From contig NZ_LRDB01000008.1 in the NCBI RefSeq assembly GCF_001592935.1, forward strand, positions 48,894 through 112,893: 64,000 nucleotides of DNA, written 5' to 3'. Each line of letters starts with the position of its first letter. The stretch's first letter is position 1. This DNA comes from Roseivirga echinicomitans. Its GTDB lineage: Bacteria; Bacteroidota; Bacteroidia; Cytophagales; Cyclobacteriaceae. A model generated the notes under the pieces. It made no database searches. It was not told the origin of the DNA and saw nothing but the letters and a program-made list of their open reading frames with translations. This document shows positions 25,102 to 33,818 of the stretch, piece by piece. A program made the position numbers and the translations under genes.

Positions 25102-25222
25102 CGACACTCCCCTAGCCCCTCTTAATAGAGGGGAACAGCACCGCATCAAGTTTACTCCTTAGTCTAACTCTATTATTTCACTAGAGTATTCCCTCCTTGA
25201 GGAGGGCAGGGAGGTGATTAAG
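25102..25222. repeat. intergenic imperfect inverted repeat (CT/GA-rich)
   Basis: Two arms of about 30 bases each with the same CT/GA-rich motif in opposite orientation: CTCCCCTAGCCCCTC...GAGGGGAA and TTCCCTCCTTGAGGAGGGC followed by AGGGAGG, separated by about 60 bases. Each arm is itself a short stem (CCCCTC/GAGGGG and CCCTCC/GGAGGG). Such elements occur between genes in Bacteroidota genomes; it may be a small non-autonomous repeat. No coding potential. Confidence 0.6.
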
Positions 25223-25278
25223 ACTAAAATTGGCAACTTCAGTCATTTACGATTGAAATTCAAAAAGAGTTATGACTT

Positions 25279-26940
25279 TTAAGCCAACTCTCTCATTCCA
25301 ACCCAAGTAAATCTACCATTTACGTAACCAGGGTTCGTAAATGAAGCATTACCCGCAGGGTTTCCGCCCGTTACATGGTAATCAGAGAATGCAGCGTTTT
25401 GATTCACGAAAATACCTCCAGTCAAATTGAAAGAAACTGGCGTTGCAGCCAATGACATTTGATCAGCAATATGCTCCTTCATGGCCTCATCAGTAGTGTA
25501 AGCACCACAAGAAATAGCACCATGCTCTTCTGCCAATTCTCTGGCCAAGGCCACAGACTCTTCAGTATTTTTTGTTTTTATCAGCAATGCAATGGGTCCG
25601 AAAAGCTCCATAGCAAACTTATCCTTGTCCGCAGAACTTAGTTCGATCACCACTGGAGTTTGCGTTCTCGTAGTTGCGAAAATTGGATTTTCAATGGTTC
25701 TGGTTTCTAACCAAACTTTTCCACCCAACTCTTTGGCTGCATTTCTAGCTCTCTCACCCGTATTTGGGTTTTGAATAGCACCTAGCACAAATGGCCCAGC
25801 TTTAGGGTTATCGATCAAACCATTGGTGAAGTCAGCAAATTTTTGAGCTACCTCATCGAATGAAAATATACCATCTGGTGTTTTCACTCCGCCTTCAGGA
25901 ATAAAAAAGTTTTGAGGTGCGGTACACATTTGACCAGAATACAAACATACCGAGAAGGTAATATTCTGAATCACTTTATCAATATCAACCACAGAGTCTA
26001 AAATGATTGAGTTCACACCCGTTTTCTCAGTAAACACTGCTTTTGGAAGTTTTTCCAAATAGCTGCCGAACTCAGAGTTCCCAGTAAAATCAACCAATTT
26101 CACTTTAGCATGCTCAGCCAATTCCTTTGTGATGGGCGCGCTCGGCACATCAACCGCCAGCTGACAAGCATCGGCATCAAAACCAGCATCTCTCAATGCA
26201 TTTCTAATTTCAGCGACAACAATGGCCATTGGCAAAATTGCACCTGGATGTGGCTTCACCAATACCGAGTTGCCTGTAATCAAGTCGGCAAAAACACCAG
26301 GTACCGAATTCCAAGTAGGAAAGGTTGAGCAACCAATCACCAAGCCAATCCCCTTAGGCACTGCCCTCCACTCTTTATTGACCACCATGTTGTATTTACC
26401 CATTGGCTTGTCCCAAGTGGCCTTAGAAGGGAAACGACTCAATTCGTCATAACCCGCGGCAACCGCTTCTAATGCGCGGTCGGCAGCGTGTGGGCCAGAA
26501 GCCTGAAAAGCCATCATATAGCCTTGTCCTGTCGTGTGCATAGTCGCATAAGCATTCTCGAAGAAGCGCTTAGAGAAACGATCTAAAGCATCAATCAATA
26601 CAGCTGCTCTATCGTCTAAGCTTACTTTTCTCCAAGAATGGAAAGCCTTTTCGGCACGATTAATTAATTCTTCAGCACTGAAGGCTGGGTATTTTGTTCC
26701 AACAGCAGCATCAAAATAAGGAGAATGCTCCTCACCTATCCATGAAGTAGCTCCTTCTTGCTGTAGTTCTTCAAAATTCTTTCTTCTTAAAGCTTTGAAA
26801 GCCTCTTTCCCATCGGCATCGGCCGTTTCGCCATAAATGGCTGGTGCTGGATGCTCAGGGTATTGTGAGTGAAACCCACGAGTGTGCAAGGCTTCTACCG
26901 CCTTATCTAGTATGTCTTTTTGTGCAGTGGTCAATCCCAT
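25279..26940 (-). CDS. paaN: PaaN-type aldehyde dehydrogenase (phenylacetate pathway)
   Basis: Aldehyde dehydrogenase superfamily protein of 553 residues, started at MGLTTAQKDILDKAVEAL (ATG 26938-26940); the 19-residue extension is not family-like. It has the stand-alone PaaN architecture: an N-terminal extension before the NAD-binding region (IGCSTFPTWNSVPG, LVKPHPGAILP), the glycine motif VDFTGNSEFG and the catalytic cysteine in YSGQMCTAPQNFF. The C-terminal part has ELFGPIALLIKT. PaaN oxidises the open-ring semialdehyde in phenylacetate degradation. No other paa operon genes surround it. Confidence 0.88.
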   Translation of the reverse strand: MGLTTAQKDILDKAVEALHTRGFHSQYPEHPAPAIYGETADADGKEAFKALRRKNFEELQQEGATSWIGEEHSPYFDAAVGTKYPAFSAEELINRAEKAFHSWRKVSLDDRAAVLIDALDRFSKRFFENAYATMHTTGQGYMMAFQASGPHAADRALEAVAAGYDELSRFPSKATWDKPMGKYNMVVNKEWRAVPKGIGLVIGCSTFPTWNSVPGVFADLITGNSVLVKPHPGAILPMAIVVAEIRNALRDAGFDADACQLAVDVPSAPITKELAEHAKVKLVDFTGNSEFGSYLEKLPKAVFTEKTGVNSIILDSVVDIDKVIQNITFSVCLYSGQMCTAPQNFFIPEGGVKTPDGIFSFDEVAQKFADFTNGLIDNPKAGPFVLGAIQNPNTGERARNAAKELGGKVWLETRTIENPIFATTRTQTPVVIELSSADKDKFAMELFGPIALLIKTKNTEESVALARELAEEHGAISCGAYTTDEAMKEHIADQMSLAATPVSFNLTGGIFVNQNAAFSDYHVTGGNPAGNASFTNPGYVNGRFTWVGMRELA

Positions 26941-27078
26941 AACGAACGTTTGTTTGGTCGAATTTAATGGAATGAGATGAGAAATGATAATTACCAATTA
27001 TGAATGCTCGATTTCCATACATAAATTGTTTTCGTCTCGATTGCCTGTTCAATTATCTGGGTCAAAAGCAACTCACAT

Positions 27079-27531
27079 ATGAAAGCCAAACTCACCATAT
27101 TATCCTTTTTAATTTGTTTACTGCAAACGGGCTGTAAAAGATATGACCTTAGCTAAATAGAAGGCAAATGGCAGGTGATTATTGATGAGGGAATCTATTA
27201 CGAAAGATGGATTAGTGGAAACTCAATGATTTGGTACAACTCCGAATTTGGAATACAATTATGGAAGTTTGAGCTTGACGGAAAGAAACTATCATACTCT
27301 GAATATGATAAAGAGGAAGGCTTATTATTAGAGTCTAATTTGGAAGAAACTATTACTAGTTTAACAGATAAAAATATTACGATTGATGTCAGCACAAACC
27401 CGAGTGGTATTTCATATTCTTTGAAGAGAATAAGCACGGACAAATTCAATCCAGATTTCTCAAAGCTTGATCTACAAGAAGTTTACGAAGAAATAAAACT
27501 CAGACAATATGAATTATACAATATAAAATAA
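27079..27531 (+). pseudogene. lipocalin-like lipoprotein gene broken by an in-frame TAA
   Basis: The frame opens with ATG at 27079 and encodes a lipoprotein signal (MKAKLTILSFLICLLQTGC, lipobox cysteine at 19). Codon 26 is TAA (27154-27156). After it the same frame continues without break to 27531 with a lipocalin-like pattern (IEGKWQVIIDEGIYYERW, LWKFELDGKKLSYSEYD). The residues either side (DLS-stop-IEGKW) read like one intact protein in which a single codon, such as AAA, became TAA. The downstream part alone could only start at a GTG (27175) and would lack its export signal. It is a recent pseudogene, or a base-call error. Confidence 0.75.
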
Positions 27532-27835
27532 AACTTACCACTCACATCTCCATAAATCATATGAATTGATCGGATAATTAAGAAAAAACTCACTACCTTG
27601 TACCATTGGGAAGTCAATTCCCAAACTTCCTCATTCCAAATTTTATTTAGCCCGCAACAAGTAACTCTTGTAGATGTCGTGATTTTCCGACCATTTATTG
27701 ACGCGACTAGATTGTATTATTTTAAAAATCGTTATCTTATTCCACGTCATTTCTACGATTACCTTTTTCAACCTTAGGTAAACAAAAGAGGAGCGTGAAT
27801 AATCAATCTTAATTACTAAACAAAAAAAGCTAAAC
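27532..27835. other. intergenic stretch before mscL
   Basis: About 300 bases with no convincing reading frame or RNA structure on either strand. It holds the mscL leader and presumably its promoter; I see no clear TAnnTTTG match at a usable distance. Confidence 0.6.
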
Positions 27836-28255
27836 ATGAAAGAATTTAAGAAGTTCCTGATCCGTGGAAACGTACTAGAAATAGCCGTGGGTTTAATTAT
27901 GGCCACTTATTTTGGTGCCATCGTAAAGTCATTTGTAAATGACATATTAATGCCACCAATCGGCATCCTACTTGGTGGAGTTGACTTTTCAGAAATGAAG
28001 TTGGTCTTACAAGATGCCGTTGCAGAAACTGCGTCTAGTGCTGCCACTGCTGAAGTAGCTATTGCATACGGACTATTCATCAATACCATTATTACTTTCA
28101 TAATTGTGGCTTTCGCCATTTTCATGGTAGTAAAATCGTACAACCATTTGAAAGAGAAAATGGAAAAGAAAGAAGCCGCAGCTCCTGCCGCTCCAGCTGC
28201 ACCTTCTAAAGAAGAAGTGCTTTTGACTGAAATCAGAGATCTATTAAAAAAATAA
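27836..28255 (+). CDS. mscL: large-conductance mechanosensitive channel
   Basis: Homopentameric channel of the inner membrane that opens under high tension during hypo-osmotic shock. The N-terminal amphipathic helix and first membrane helix read MKEFKKFLIRGNVLEIAVG, with FGAIVKSFVNDILMPPIG next; the periplasmic loop is followed by the second helix (about 80-100, FINTIITFIIVAFAIFMVV) and a Lys/Glu- and Ala/Pro-rich C-terminal bundle. Length 139 residues is normal. Monocistronic, with a strong terminator. Confidence 0.96.
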   Translation: MKEFKKFLIRGNVLEIAVGLIMATYFGAIVKSFVNDILMPPIGILLGGVDFSEMKLVLQDAVAETASSAATAEVAIAYGLFINTIITFIIVAFAIFMVVKSYNHLKEKMEKKEAAAPAAPAAPSKEEVLLTEIRDLLKK

Positions 28256-28274
28256 AACAACCACTATTCATTCT

Positions 28275-28316
28275 AAAATGCCGCTTTTTGCTTTTGCAGA
28301 GGCGGCATTTTTTATG
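28275..28316 (+). terminator. terminator of mscL
   Basis: Arms AATGCCGC and GCGGCATT around a loop of about 17 bases, followed by a T-run. Confidence 0.85.
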
Positions 28317-28408
28317 CGTCTCTGCTGACTGAATTATACGTTTCCCTAAAAATACTTGAAGGTTGAATTTCGGTCAGACATATCGGCATGCAATAAATAC
28401 TTAATGAA
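28285..28408. repeat. direct repeat, left copy (mscL downstream region)
   Basis: About 125 bases that recur, diverged, at about 32955-33080 just before the rluF-like gene. The first 40 bases are nearly identical (TTTTGCTTTTGCAGAGGCG, then CATTTTTTATGCGTCTCTGC); the rest is similar with scattered changes, ending at AATAAATA...AATGA in both. The copies bracket the LytTR/LytS/FtsX module. Confidence 0.8.
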
Positions 28409-28416
28409 AATTAACC

Positions 28417-29124
28417 CTAGCCTCTCTTCCAGAACTTATTGCCCAAAATTTTACTCAACACTTTAGACCTTAGATTTGGAGCAATGGTTATTCGGGTCTC
28501 CCCTATTTTTATCAGGTTTCCATCTATTGCATTCACCTTATTTTTAGCAATTATAAATGACCTTTGTACCCTTACAAACAGATGTGATGGAAGTAAGTTT
28601 TCAATTTGCTTTAAAGAGATAAGTGTGACCAAACTGGACTGGTCTTTCAAATGAATTTTGATGTAATCTTTCATCCCTTCAATGTAAAGCACATCTTCCA
28701 TCAACACTTTGGTAATTACTCTGTCGACTTTGACATAAAAAGCTTCCTCTGATGCGTTGTTTAAGTTCTGAAGCTGTTTGTACGCCTTGTCAACGGCCTT
28801 ATAAAACCTTTCAAAGGAAACTGGTTTGACTAAATAGTCAACTGCATCCAACTCATAACTTTCCGAAGCAAACTCTCTATAAGCTGTAATGAAAATTATC
28901 AACGGCTTAGGTTTCAAAGACTCCACTAATTCCAAACCCGAAACCTTAGGCATGTTAATATCAATGAACATCAGGTCAACAGCTTGATCTTTTAAAAAAA
29001 CTTCAGCCTCAGAGGCATTCTTAAATTCTCCCTGCCAATCGAGCCAGCCAACTCTATCTATATAGTCTTTAATCCCCTCTCTCGCCAAAGGTTCGTCATC
29101 AACAACAATGCAATTAAACTTCAT
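28417..29124 (-). CDS. LytTR-type response regulator
   Basis: Response regulator of 235 residues: receiver domain (about 1-115) with acidic pocket VVDDEP, phospho-acceptor D55 in LMFIDINMPKVSG, and the lysine in YLVKPVSFERF. The C-terminal LytTR DNA-binding domain (about 130-230) has DVLYIEGMKDYIKIHL and LPSHLFVRVQRSFIIAKNKV, the beta-type fold of AgrA/LytR. It overlaps the sensor kinase gene by 11 bases. Because the permease gene is immediately upstream in the same transcription unit, it probably controls that permease or responds to its cargo. Confidence 0.94.
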   Translation of the reverse strand: MKFNCIVVDDEPLAREGIKDYIDRVGWLDWQGEFKNASEAEVFLKDQAVDLMFIDINMPKVSGLELVESLKPKPLIIFITAYREFASESYELDAVDYLVKPVSFERFYKAVDKAYKQLQNLNNASEEAFYVKVDRVITKVLMEDVLYIEGMKDYIKIHLKDQSSLVTLISLKQIENLLPSHLFVRVQRSFIIAKNKVNAIDGNLIKIGETRITIAPNLRSKVLSKILGNKFWKRG

Positions 29125-30139
29125 CTAGCTTGAGAATTAAGTGGACACTAAAAAGATTTTCAGTTTGACCAATTGTCAATTCATGTCTTTCTGGGTAGAT
29201 CAGTTCCAGTCTTCTTTTCACATTAGCAATTCCAACCCCAAGGACATTACCTTGCTTTTTTCCAGCAACGATAGAGTTGGAGCAGGTAAAATCCATTCTA
29301 CGCTCCATCACACTCATTCTAATTTCGATCATTACTCTTCCATTTTCTACATTATCGCCATGCTTAAAAGCATTTTCGACAAAATTCAAAAATAACATGG
29401 GAGATATAACCAAGTCACTCAATTTACCATTCACCTTCCATTTTACCTCCATTTGATTTTCAAATCTCATTTTCTGAAGATGTATGTAATTACTCAGGTT
29501 GTCAATTTCGTTCTTAAGCGGAATTACTTCATTATTGACCTCATAGATTTGGTGGCTCAACAAATCAGAAAATCTTTCTAGGGTTTGCCGCGCCAAATCT
29601 TGATCTTTTTTAATCAACACATGTACTGTGTTTAGGGCATTGAAAAGAAAGTGAGGATTGATTTGTCCTTTCAATAGATCTAACTCGGCCTGTAATTTTT
29701 GTGTTTCTAATTCTCTTAACTTCCTCTCTTTAATATACCATTCATTGATGAAAAACAGACATGTAGAGAGGCCATATACGACTAAAAAATCAGACGCAGT
29801 ATTGGCCACTCCCCCAGCGGAATAAAAAAAAACACTTGTTCCAACATCCACAGAAAGGTAGTACGAGGCATAGGTCTGGGCTGTGCCATATGAGATAGCC
29901 ATAACCAAGACTATTATTGACAACACATAAATCAACTTTAGCTTCTTTAATAAAAGTCTCGGTAACAACAAAAACAGATTTAGATAAACTCCTATGGAGT
30001 ACCAAGCAGTGCCAATTAAATTACCATCAAGTGTATCCCAAAAAGTTGGGGCATAGGCCATGTCCCTAACCCCCCAAATGATAATATAAAGAAGCCAAAA
30101 CAAAAGGTTCAGGCCTATAAGTTTCCAATTAATAGTCAT
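29114..30139 (-). CDS. LytS/YehU-type sensor histidine kinase
   Basis: Membrane kinase of 341 residues with four predicted membrane helices in the first 135 residues and no large extracellular domain. The His_kinase domain has H163 in GQINPHFLFNALN, and a GHKL ATPase follows (SPMLFLNFVENAFKHG as N box, GVGIANVKRRLELIY as G2). This family pairs with LytTR regulators and senses membrane-proximal signals, sometimes through an adjacent transporter. It overlaps both neighbours (regulator by 11 bases, permease by 4), so the three genes form a tight operon. Confidence 0.93.
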   Translation of the reverse strand: MTINWKLIGLNLLFWLLYIIIWGVRDMAYAPTFWDTLDGNLIGTAWYSIGVYLNLFLLLPRLLLKKLKLIYVLSIIVLVMAISYGTAQTYASYYLSVDVGTSVFFYSAGGVANTASDFLVVYGLSTCLFFINEWYIKERKLRELETQKLQAELDLLKGQINPHFLFNALNTVHVLIKKDQDLARQTLERFSDLLSHQIYEVNNEVIPLKNEIDNLSNYIHLQKMRFENQMEVKWKVNGKLSDLVISPMLFLNFVENAFKHGDNVENGRVMIEIRMSVMERRMDFTCSNSIVAGKKQGNVLGVGIANVKRRLELIYPERHELTIGQTENLFSVHLILKLDEV

Positions 30140-32559
30140 TCGTATCGTAAGGCTTCTACTGGATTACCGTGAGCCGCCTTAAATGATTTAAAACTCATAG
30201 TAATAAATGCAATGAGCGCTAGAACTATTCCTGCCAACAAAAAATACCACACTTCCATTTGTATTTGGTAGGCAAAATTCTCTAGCCATTTCTTCATAAC
30301 AATATATGTGATACCGCAAGCGATTACAAACGAGATCAAAATGAGTTGCATATATCCTCTGGACATTAGGAGCACAATATTACTAACACTAGCGCCAAGG
30401 ACTTTTCGAATACCTATTTCTTTTCTCATCTGAGTAGCCAGGAGCGTTGTCATAGCAAACAAGCCAAGACATGCGAGCAAAATGCTAATGGTGCTAAACG
30501 TTAAAAACACTTCCCCTAGCTGTTTTTCTGCCCTGTACATTTTGTCAACAGTATCGTCAAGGAAAAAATAATCAAAGTCCGCAGTCGGAGCATAATCAGA
30601 CCATTCCTTCTCAATCAAACGCATTGCTTGCATAAGGTTCCCAGCCTCTAGTTTTACAGACAACAAGCCTTGCATATAGGGTTCTGATTTAGGTATTATC
30701 GAAATGACTACTGGATCGACCTCATTATGAAGTGAAACAAAATTGAAATCTTTTACCACTCCTATTACGGTACCCTGATGGATAACCCCAAAGGAACCAT
30801 CAGGATTAAGGCTTCCTAGATTCAGCTTTTTATTCAGTGCGTCACCCGTCCAGCCAAGTTTTGCCGCAGCCGTTTCGTTCAGTAAATATGCTATTGAATC
30901 GGTTGTAAGTTTATTATTGAACACGCGTCCATCTACAATTTCAAAACCATAAAGTTGAGCAAAATCCAGATCGGTCTCCAGTCTCATAAAAACCATGTTG
31001 TTTTCAACTGACTGACCGTCTGCCAAAACATTATAATCGTAGAAGCCTTGATAGCCAGGAACTCTGGCCGAAACAGCTGTACCAACCACCTGCGGTAACT
31101 GATTAAGCCTATCTTTGAATGTCTTGATTGCGTTTTGCTCTCGTGTCTCTCGCACTTGCAAAACGACCATCTGTTCTTTGTCAAAACCCAAAGACTTGTT
31201 TCTGAGATAATCGAGCTGGAAATAAATAATAAAGGTAGATATGATTAAGGCTGAAGAAATAACGAACTGAAATGTGATGAGGACCTTCTTAACCCCTGCT
31301 GTAAACTTACTTTGCTTTGCCACTTTACCCTTGAGTATGGCTGAAGGGGAAAAGCCCGAAAGGAATAATGCTGGATAAAGCCCTGAAATAACACCTACCA
31401 CAACAGCAATAATCAATAATGCACCAAAAACCACAGGTATATCTGCGGTTTGTATTTGTAATGCCTTTTCAGATAAATTATTAAACCCCGGTATGGCGAG
31501 CATAAATAGACCAAAAGCAATGATTGCCGACACAATAGTAATCAAGATAGACTCACTCAAGTATTGAACTATCAGTTGCTCTCTCATAGCTCCAAACACC
31601 TTTCTAACCCCAACTTCACCCGAACGGTTGATTGACCTAGCAAGAGATAAGTTCATGAAATTGACACAAGCTATTGCCAAAATTAGAAAGGCCGTTGTGG
31701 TCATTACAAAGAGGTAAGTGACATTGGTCGTTTTACCAAGTTCATTAGAGTAGTTATTGCTCGTATGTATATCTTCCAAAGGTTGAAGTTTGTACCCCCG
31801 CTGTTCGGCCACGGCTTCACCAAGGTATTTTTTCATCATACCTGGAAACTTACTCTCAATACTTTCAATATCGGTATTCGATGAAGTTTTGGCATAGGTA
31901 TACATTGGTGGCCAATACCAGTTGTTAAACATCCACCCTCCGTCAATCTGCTTTAGACTTATAAAAGACCCTAAAAAATCAAATTGAAGATGCGAGTTAT
32001 GAGGTACATCTTGAACAATTCCTGTCACCTTAAAAGGATAGGCTTCATTAATCATTAAAATCTTACCTATAGCATCCTCTTCTCCAAAATACTTAGTGGC
32101 CATTGATTCAGTCAGCACAAGTGAAAAAGGTTCAGCTAGAGCAGTATTCGGATCACCTTGTAGTAGTTTAAAATCAAATACTTGCCAGAAAGTAGAGTCG
32201 GCAAAAGCAAAATCATTTTCCTGAAATTTCATTTGAGGTCCATTACTTATTTTCAACGGCTCAATGTGCACCCTGACAAATGGCCCAATTTCTGGTATAT
32301 CTGTTTGTAGAGCAGGGCCAATGGCACTAAAAGCATTGGCCAGTAATGTTTCTCCATCGTCTGAATAATTAACCTCTGTTACTCGGTAAATACTTTTGTA
32401 GTCTTTGTGAAACTTATCGTAAGAAGATTCATCCTTGACATAAAACAGGATAAGTAAAAAGCAGGCCATACCCACCGACAGTCCGACAATATTAATGACC
32501 GAATACCCTCTACTTTTCAGAAGGCTTCGCCATGCTGTTTTGAAATAGTTTTTAAACAT
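30136..32559 (-). CDS. FtsX/MacB-type ABC permease
   Basis: Large permease of 807 residues, started at MFKNYFKTAWRSLLKSRG (ATG 32557-32559); an upstream extension exists but lacks family features. It has two FtsX cores, each with a MacB-type periplasmic domain: helix 1 near 20-40 (GYSVINIVGLSVGMACF) plus a core around 290-420, and a second unit with helices near 440-465 and 685-800. It ends GNPVEALRYE, a typical permease C-terminus. No ATP-binding subunit is encoded nearby. Such permeases, expanded in Bacteroidota, often sit beside LytTR two-component genes. Confidence 0.92.
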   Translation of the reverse strand: MFKNYFKTAWRSLLKSRGYSVINIVGLSVGMACFLLILFYVKDESSYDKFHKDYKSIYRVTEVNYSDDGETLLANAFSAIGPALQTDIPEIGPFVRVHIEPLKISNGPQMKFQENDFAFADSTFWQVFDFKLLQGDPNTALAEPFSLVLTESMATKYFGEEDAIGKILMINEAYPFKVTGIVQDVPHNSHLQFDFLGSFISLKQIDGGWMFNNWYWPPMYTYAKTSSNTDIESIESKFPGMMKKYLGEAVAEQRGYKLQPLEDIHTSNNYSNELGKTTNVTYLFVMTTTAFLILAIACVNFMNLSLARSINRSGEVGVRKVFGAMREQLIVQYLSESILITIVSAIIAFGLFMLAIPGFNNLSEKALQIQTADIPVVFGALLIIAVVVGVISGLYPALFLSGFSPSAILKGKVAKQSKFTAGVKKVLITFQFVISSALIISTFIIYFQLDYLRNKSLGFDKEQMVVLQVRETREQNAIKTFKDRLNQLPQVVGTAVSARVPGYQGFYDYNVLADGQSVENNMVFMRLETDLDFAQLYGFEIVDGRVFNNKLTTDSIAYLLNETAAAKLGWTGDALNKKLNLGSLNPDGSFGVIHQGTVIGVVKDFNFVSLHNEVDPVVISIIPKSEPYMQGLLSVKLEAGNLMQAMRLIEKEWSDYAPTADFDYFFLDDTVDKMYRAEKQLGEVFLTFSTISILLACLGLFAMTTLLATQMRKEIGIRKVLGASVSNIVLLMSRGYMQLILISFVIACGITYIVMKKWLENFAYQIQMEVWYFLLAGIVLALIAFITMSFKSFKAAHGNPVEALRYE

Positions 32560-33077
32560 AACTTTGACACTTTGAATTTTGAAAACACCCTTTTTACATA
32601 AAAAAACTGAATCACTCAACCTTAAATCTTCACTGGAGAAGAAGGTCGTTGAAACATTTTTCGTTGCGATAAATAAGTAAGAAAAAGAAAAGATAATTAC
32701 GAAATCAAATAGAAGTACTAGTCCACATGATAGACCAAAAGGTGCAATTGATGGATGGGAAAGCTAAAAAACTTACTCACTTTATGATTTGTGGATGGTT
32801 ATATTCTGGTGAAAAATGGACTTTCATAATACTCCACACAAATTGAGATTCGACCCAATTTAATTGGTTTTAATGGAAAAAGGAGAAGGACTAAAGTTCA
32901 CATTCTTAGCTCTTTTGTAATCAATAAGTCAATTACTACAACTCTTAAAGTTTCACCTTTTGCTTTTGCAGAGGCGTCATTTTTTATGCGTCTCTGCCAA
33001 TAGAATTCTGTAATTTGCGTCAAAATATTCCAAGGTTGTATTTCAGCCCAGACACATCAGCACTCAATAAATAACGA
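32560..33077. other. intergenic stretch between FtsX permease and rluF-like gene
   Basis: About 520 bases with divergent flanking genes. The right end (from about 32955) is the second copy of the mscL-downstream repeat. The left part should hold the permease promoter; no protein-coding frame, tRNA or stable RNA is evident. Confidence 0.6.
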
Positions 33078-33080
33078 ATG
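32955..33080. repeat. direct repeat, right copy (degenerate mscL terminator region)
   Basis: Copy of 28285-28408 in the same orientation. The right arm and T-run of the mscL terminator are recognisable (GAGGCG, then CATTTTTT) but the left arm is gone, so the hairpin no longer forms. The repeat ends at the start codon of the rluF-like gene. Confidence 0.8.
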
Positions 33081-33812
33081 ACTACTGACCAGCCTGTTAG
33101 GATCAATAAATACTTAAGCGAAATTGGCTACTGTTCGCGCAGGGCTGCCGATAAACTGATTGAAGAAGGACGGGTAACCATCAATGGTGCAGTACCTGAA
33201 ATGGGCACAAAAGTAACGAAAGAAGATATTGTTGCCATAGATGGACAGCCAGTAGTAGAGCCAAAGGACGAGCCTGTTTACATTGCCTTCAATAAACCTG
33301 TGGGCATTGTTTGCACTACCGATGTCGGTGTAGAAAAAGACAATATCATTGATTTCATCAACTACCCTAAACGAATCTTCCCCATTGGTCGACTAGACAA
33401 ACCAAGTGAAGGCTTGATATTCCTCACTAATGATGGAGACATTGTAAACAAAATCTTACGCGCAAGAAACAACCACGAAAAAGAGTACATCGTTACGGTG
33501 AACAAACCCGTGACGCGAGATTTCATTGCAAAAATGGGTAATGGCGTTCCTATTTTAGAAACTGTTACGAAAAAATGCGAAGTGGAGCAAATTGGTAAAC
33601 TCAAGTTCCGAATCGTACTGACACAAGGCCTTAATCGCCAAATCCGAAGAATGTGCGAACATCTAGATTATGAAGTGCGACAGCTGAAAAGGGTGCGCAT
33701 CATGAACGTGATCTTAGACATACCCGTAGGCACATGGCGCGACATTACCCCAAAAGAAATGAAGGAAATCAACCGATTGATATCTACTTCTGCAAAAACA
33801 CATGATGATTAA
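33078..33812 (+). CDS. rluF: RluF-type 23S rRNA pseudouridine synthase
   Basis: RNA-modifying enzyme of the RsuA/RluB/E/F family, 244 residues. An N-terminal S4 RNA-binding domain (about 6-60: [21 protein letters not shown]...GRVTING) is followed by the catalytic domain with [18 protein letters not shown], where D107 is the nucleophile. The later motifs KEYIVTV and [20 protein letters not shown] are those of RluF-like enzymes, which modify U2604 of 23S rRNA. The CDF transporter gene begins 6 bases downstream, suggesting co-transcription. Confidence 0.93.
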   Translation: MTTDQPVRINKYLSEIGYCSRRAADKLIEEGRVTINGAVPEMGTKVTKEDIVAIDGQPVVEPKDEPVYIAFNKPVGIVCTTDVGVEKDNIIDFINYPKRIFPIGRLDKPSEGLIFLTNDGDIVNKILRARNNHEKEYIVTVNKPVTRDFIAKMGNGVPILETVTKKCEVEQIGKLKFRIVLTQGLNRQIRRMCEHLDYEVRQLKRVRIMNVILDIPVGTWRDITPKEMKEINRLISTSAKTHDD

Positions 33813-33818
33813 TGGCTA

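Noticed and set aside
13730..26940. A phenylacetate degradation gene cluster
   Set aside because: Only a PaaG-like hydratase and paaN are present, about 11 kb apart and with unrelated genes between; no paaABCDE or paaK.
27175..27531. Separate gene starting at GTG downstream of the TAA
   Set aside because: It would lack the export signal that lies in the same frame just upstream; a single nonsense change in one lipoprotein gene is simpler. Stop-codon recoding was also considered, but TAA is not a known recoding codon here.
28285..33080. Transposon or integrative element
   Set aside because: The direct repeats flank the module, but there is no transposase, integrase, terminal inverted repeat or tRNA target; recombination or segmental duplication fits better.
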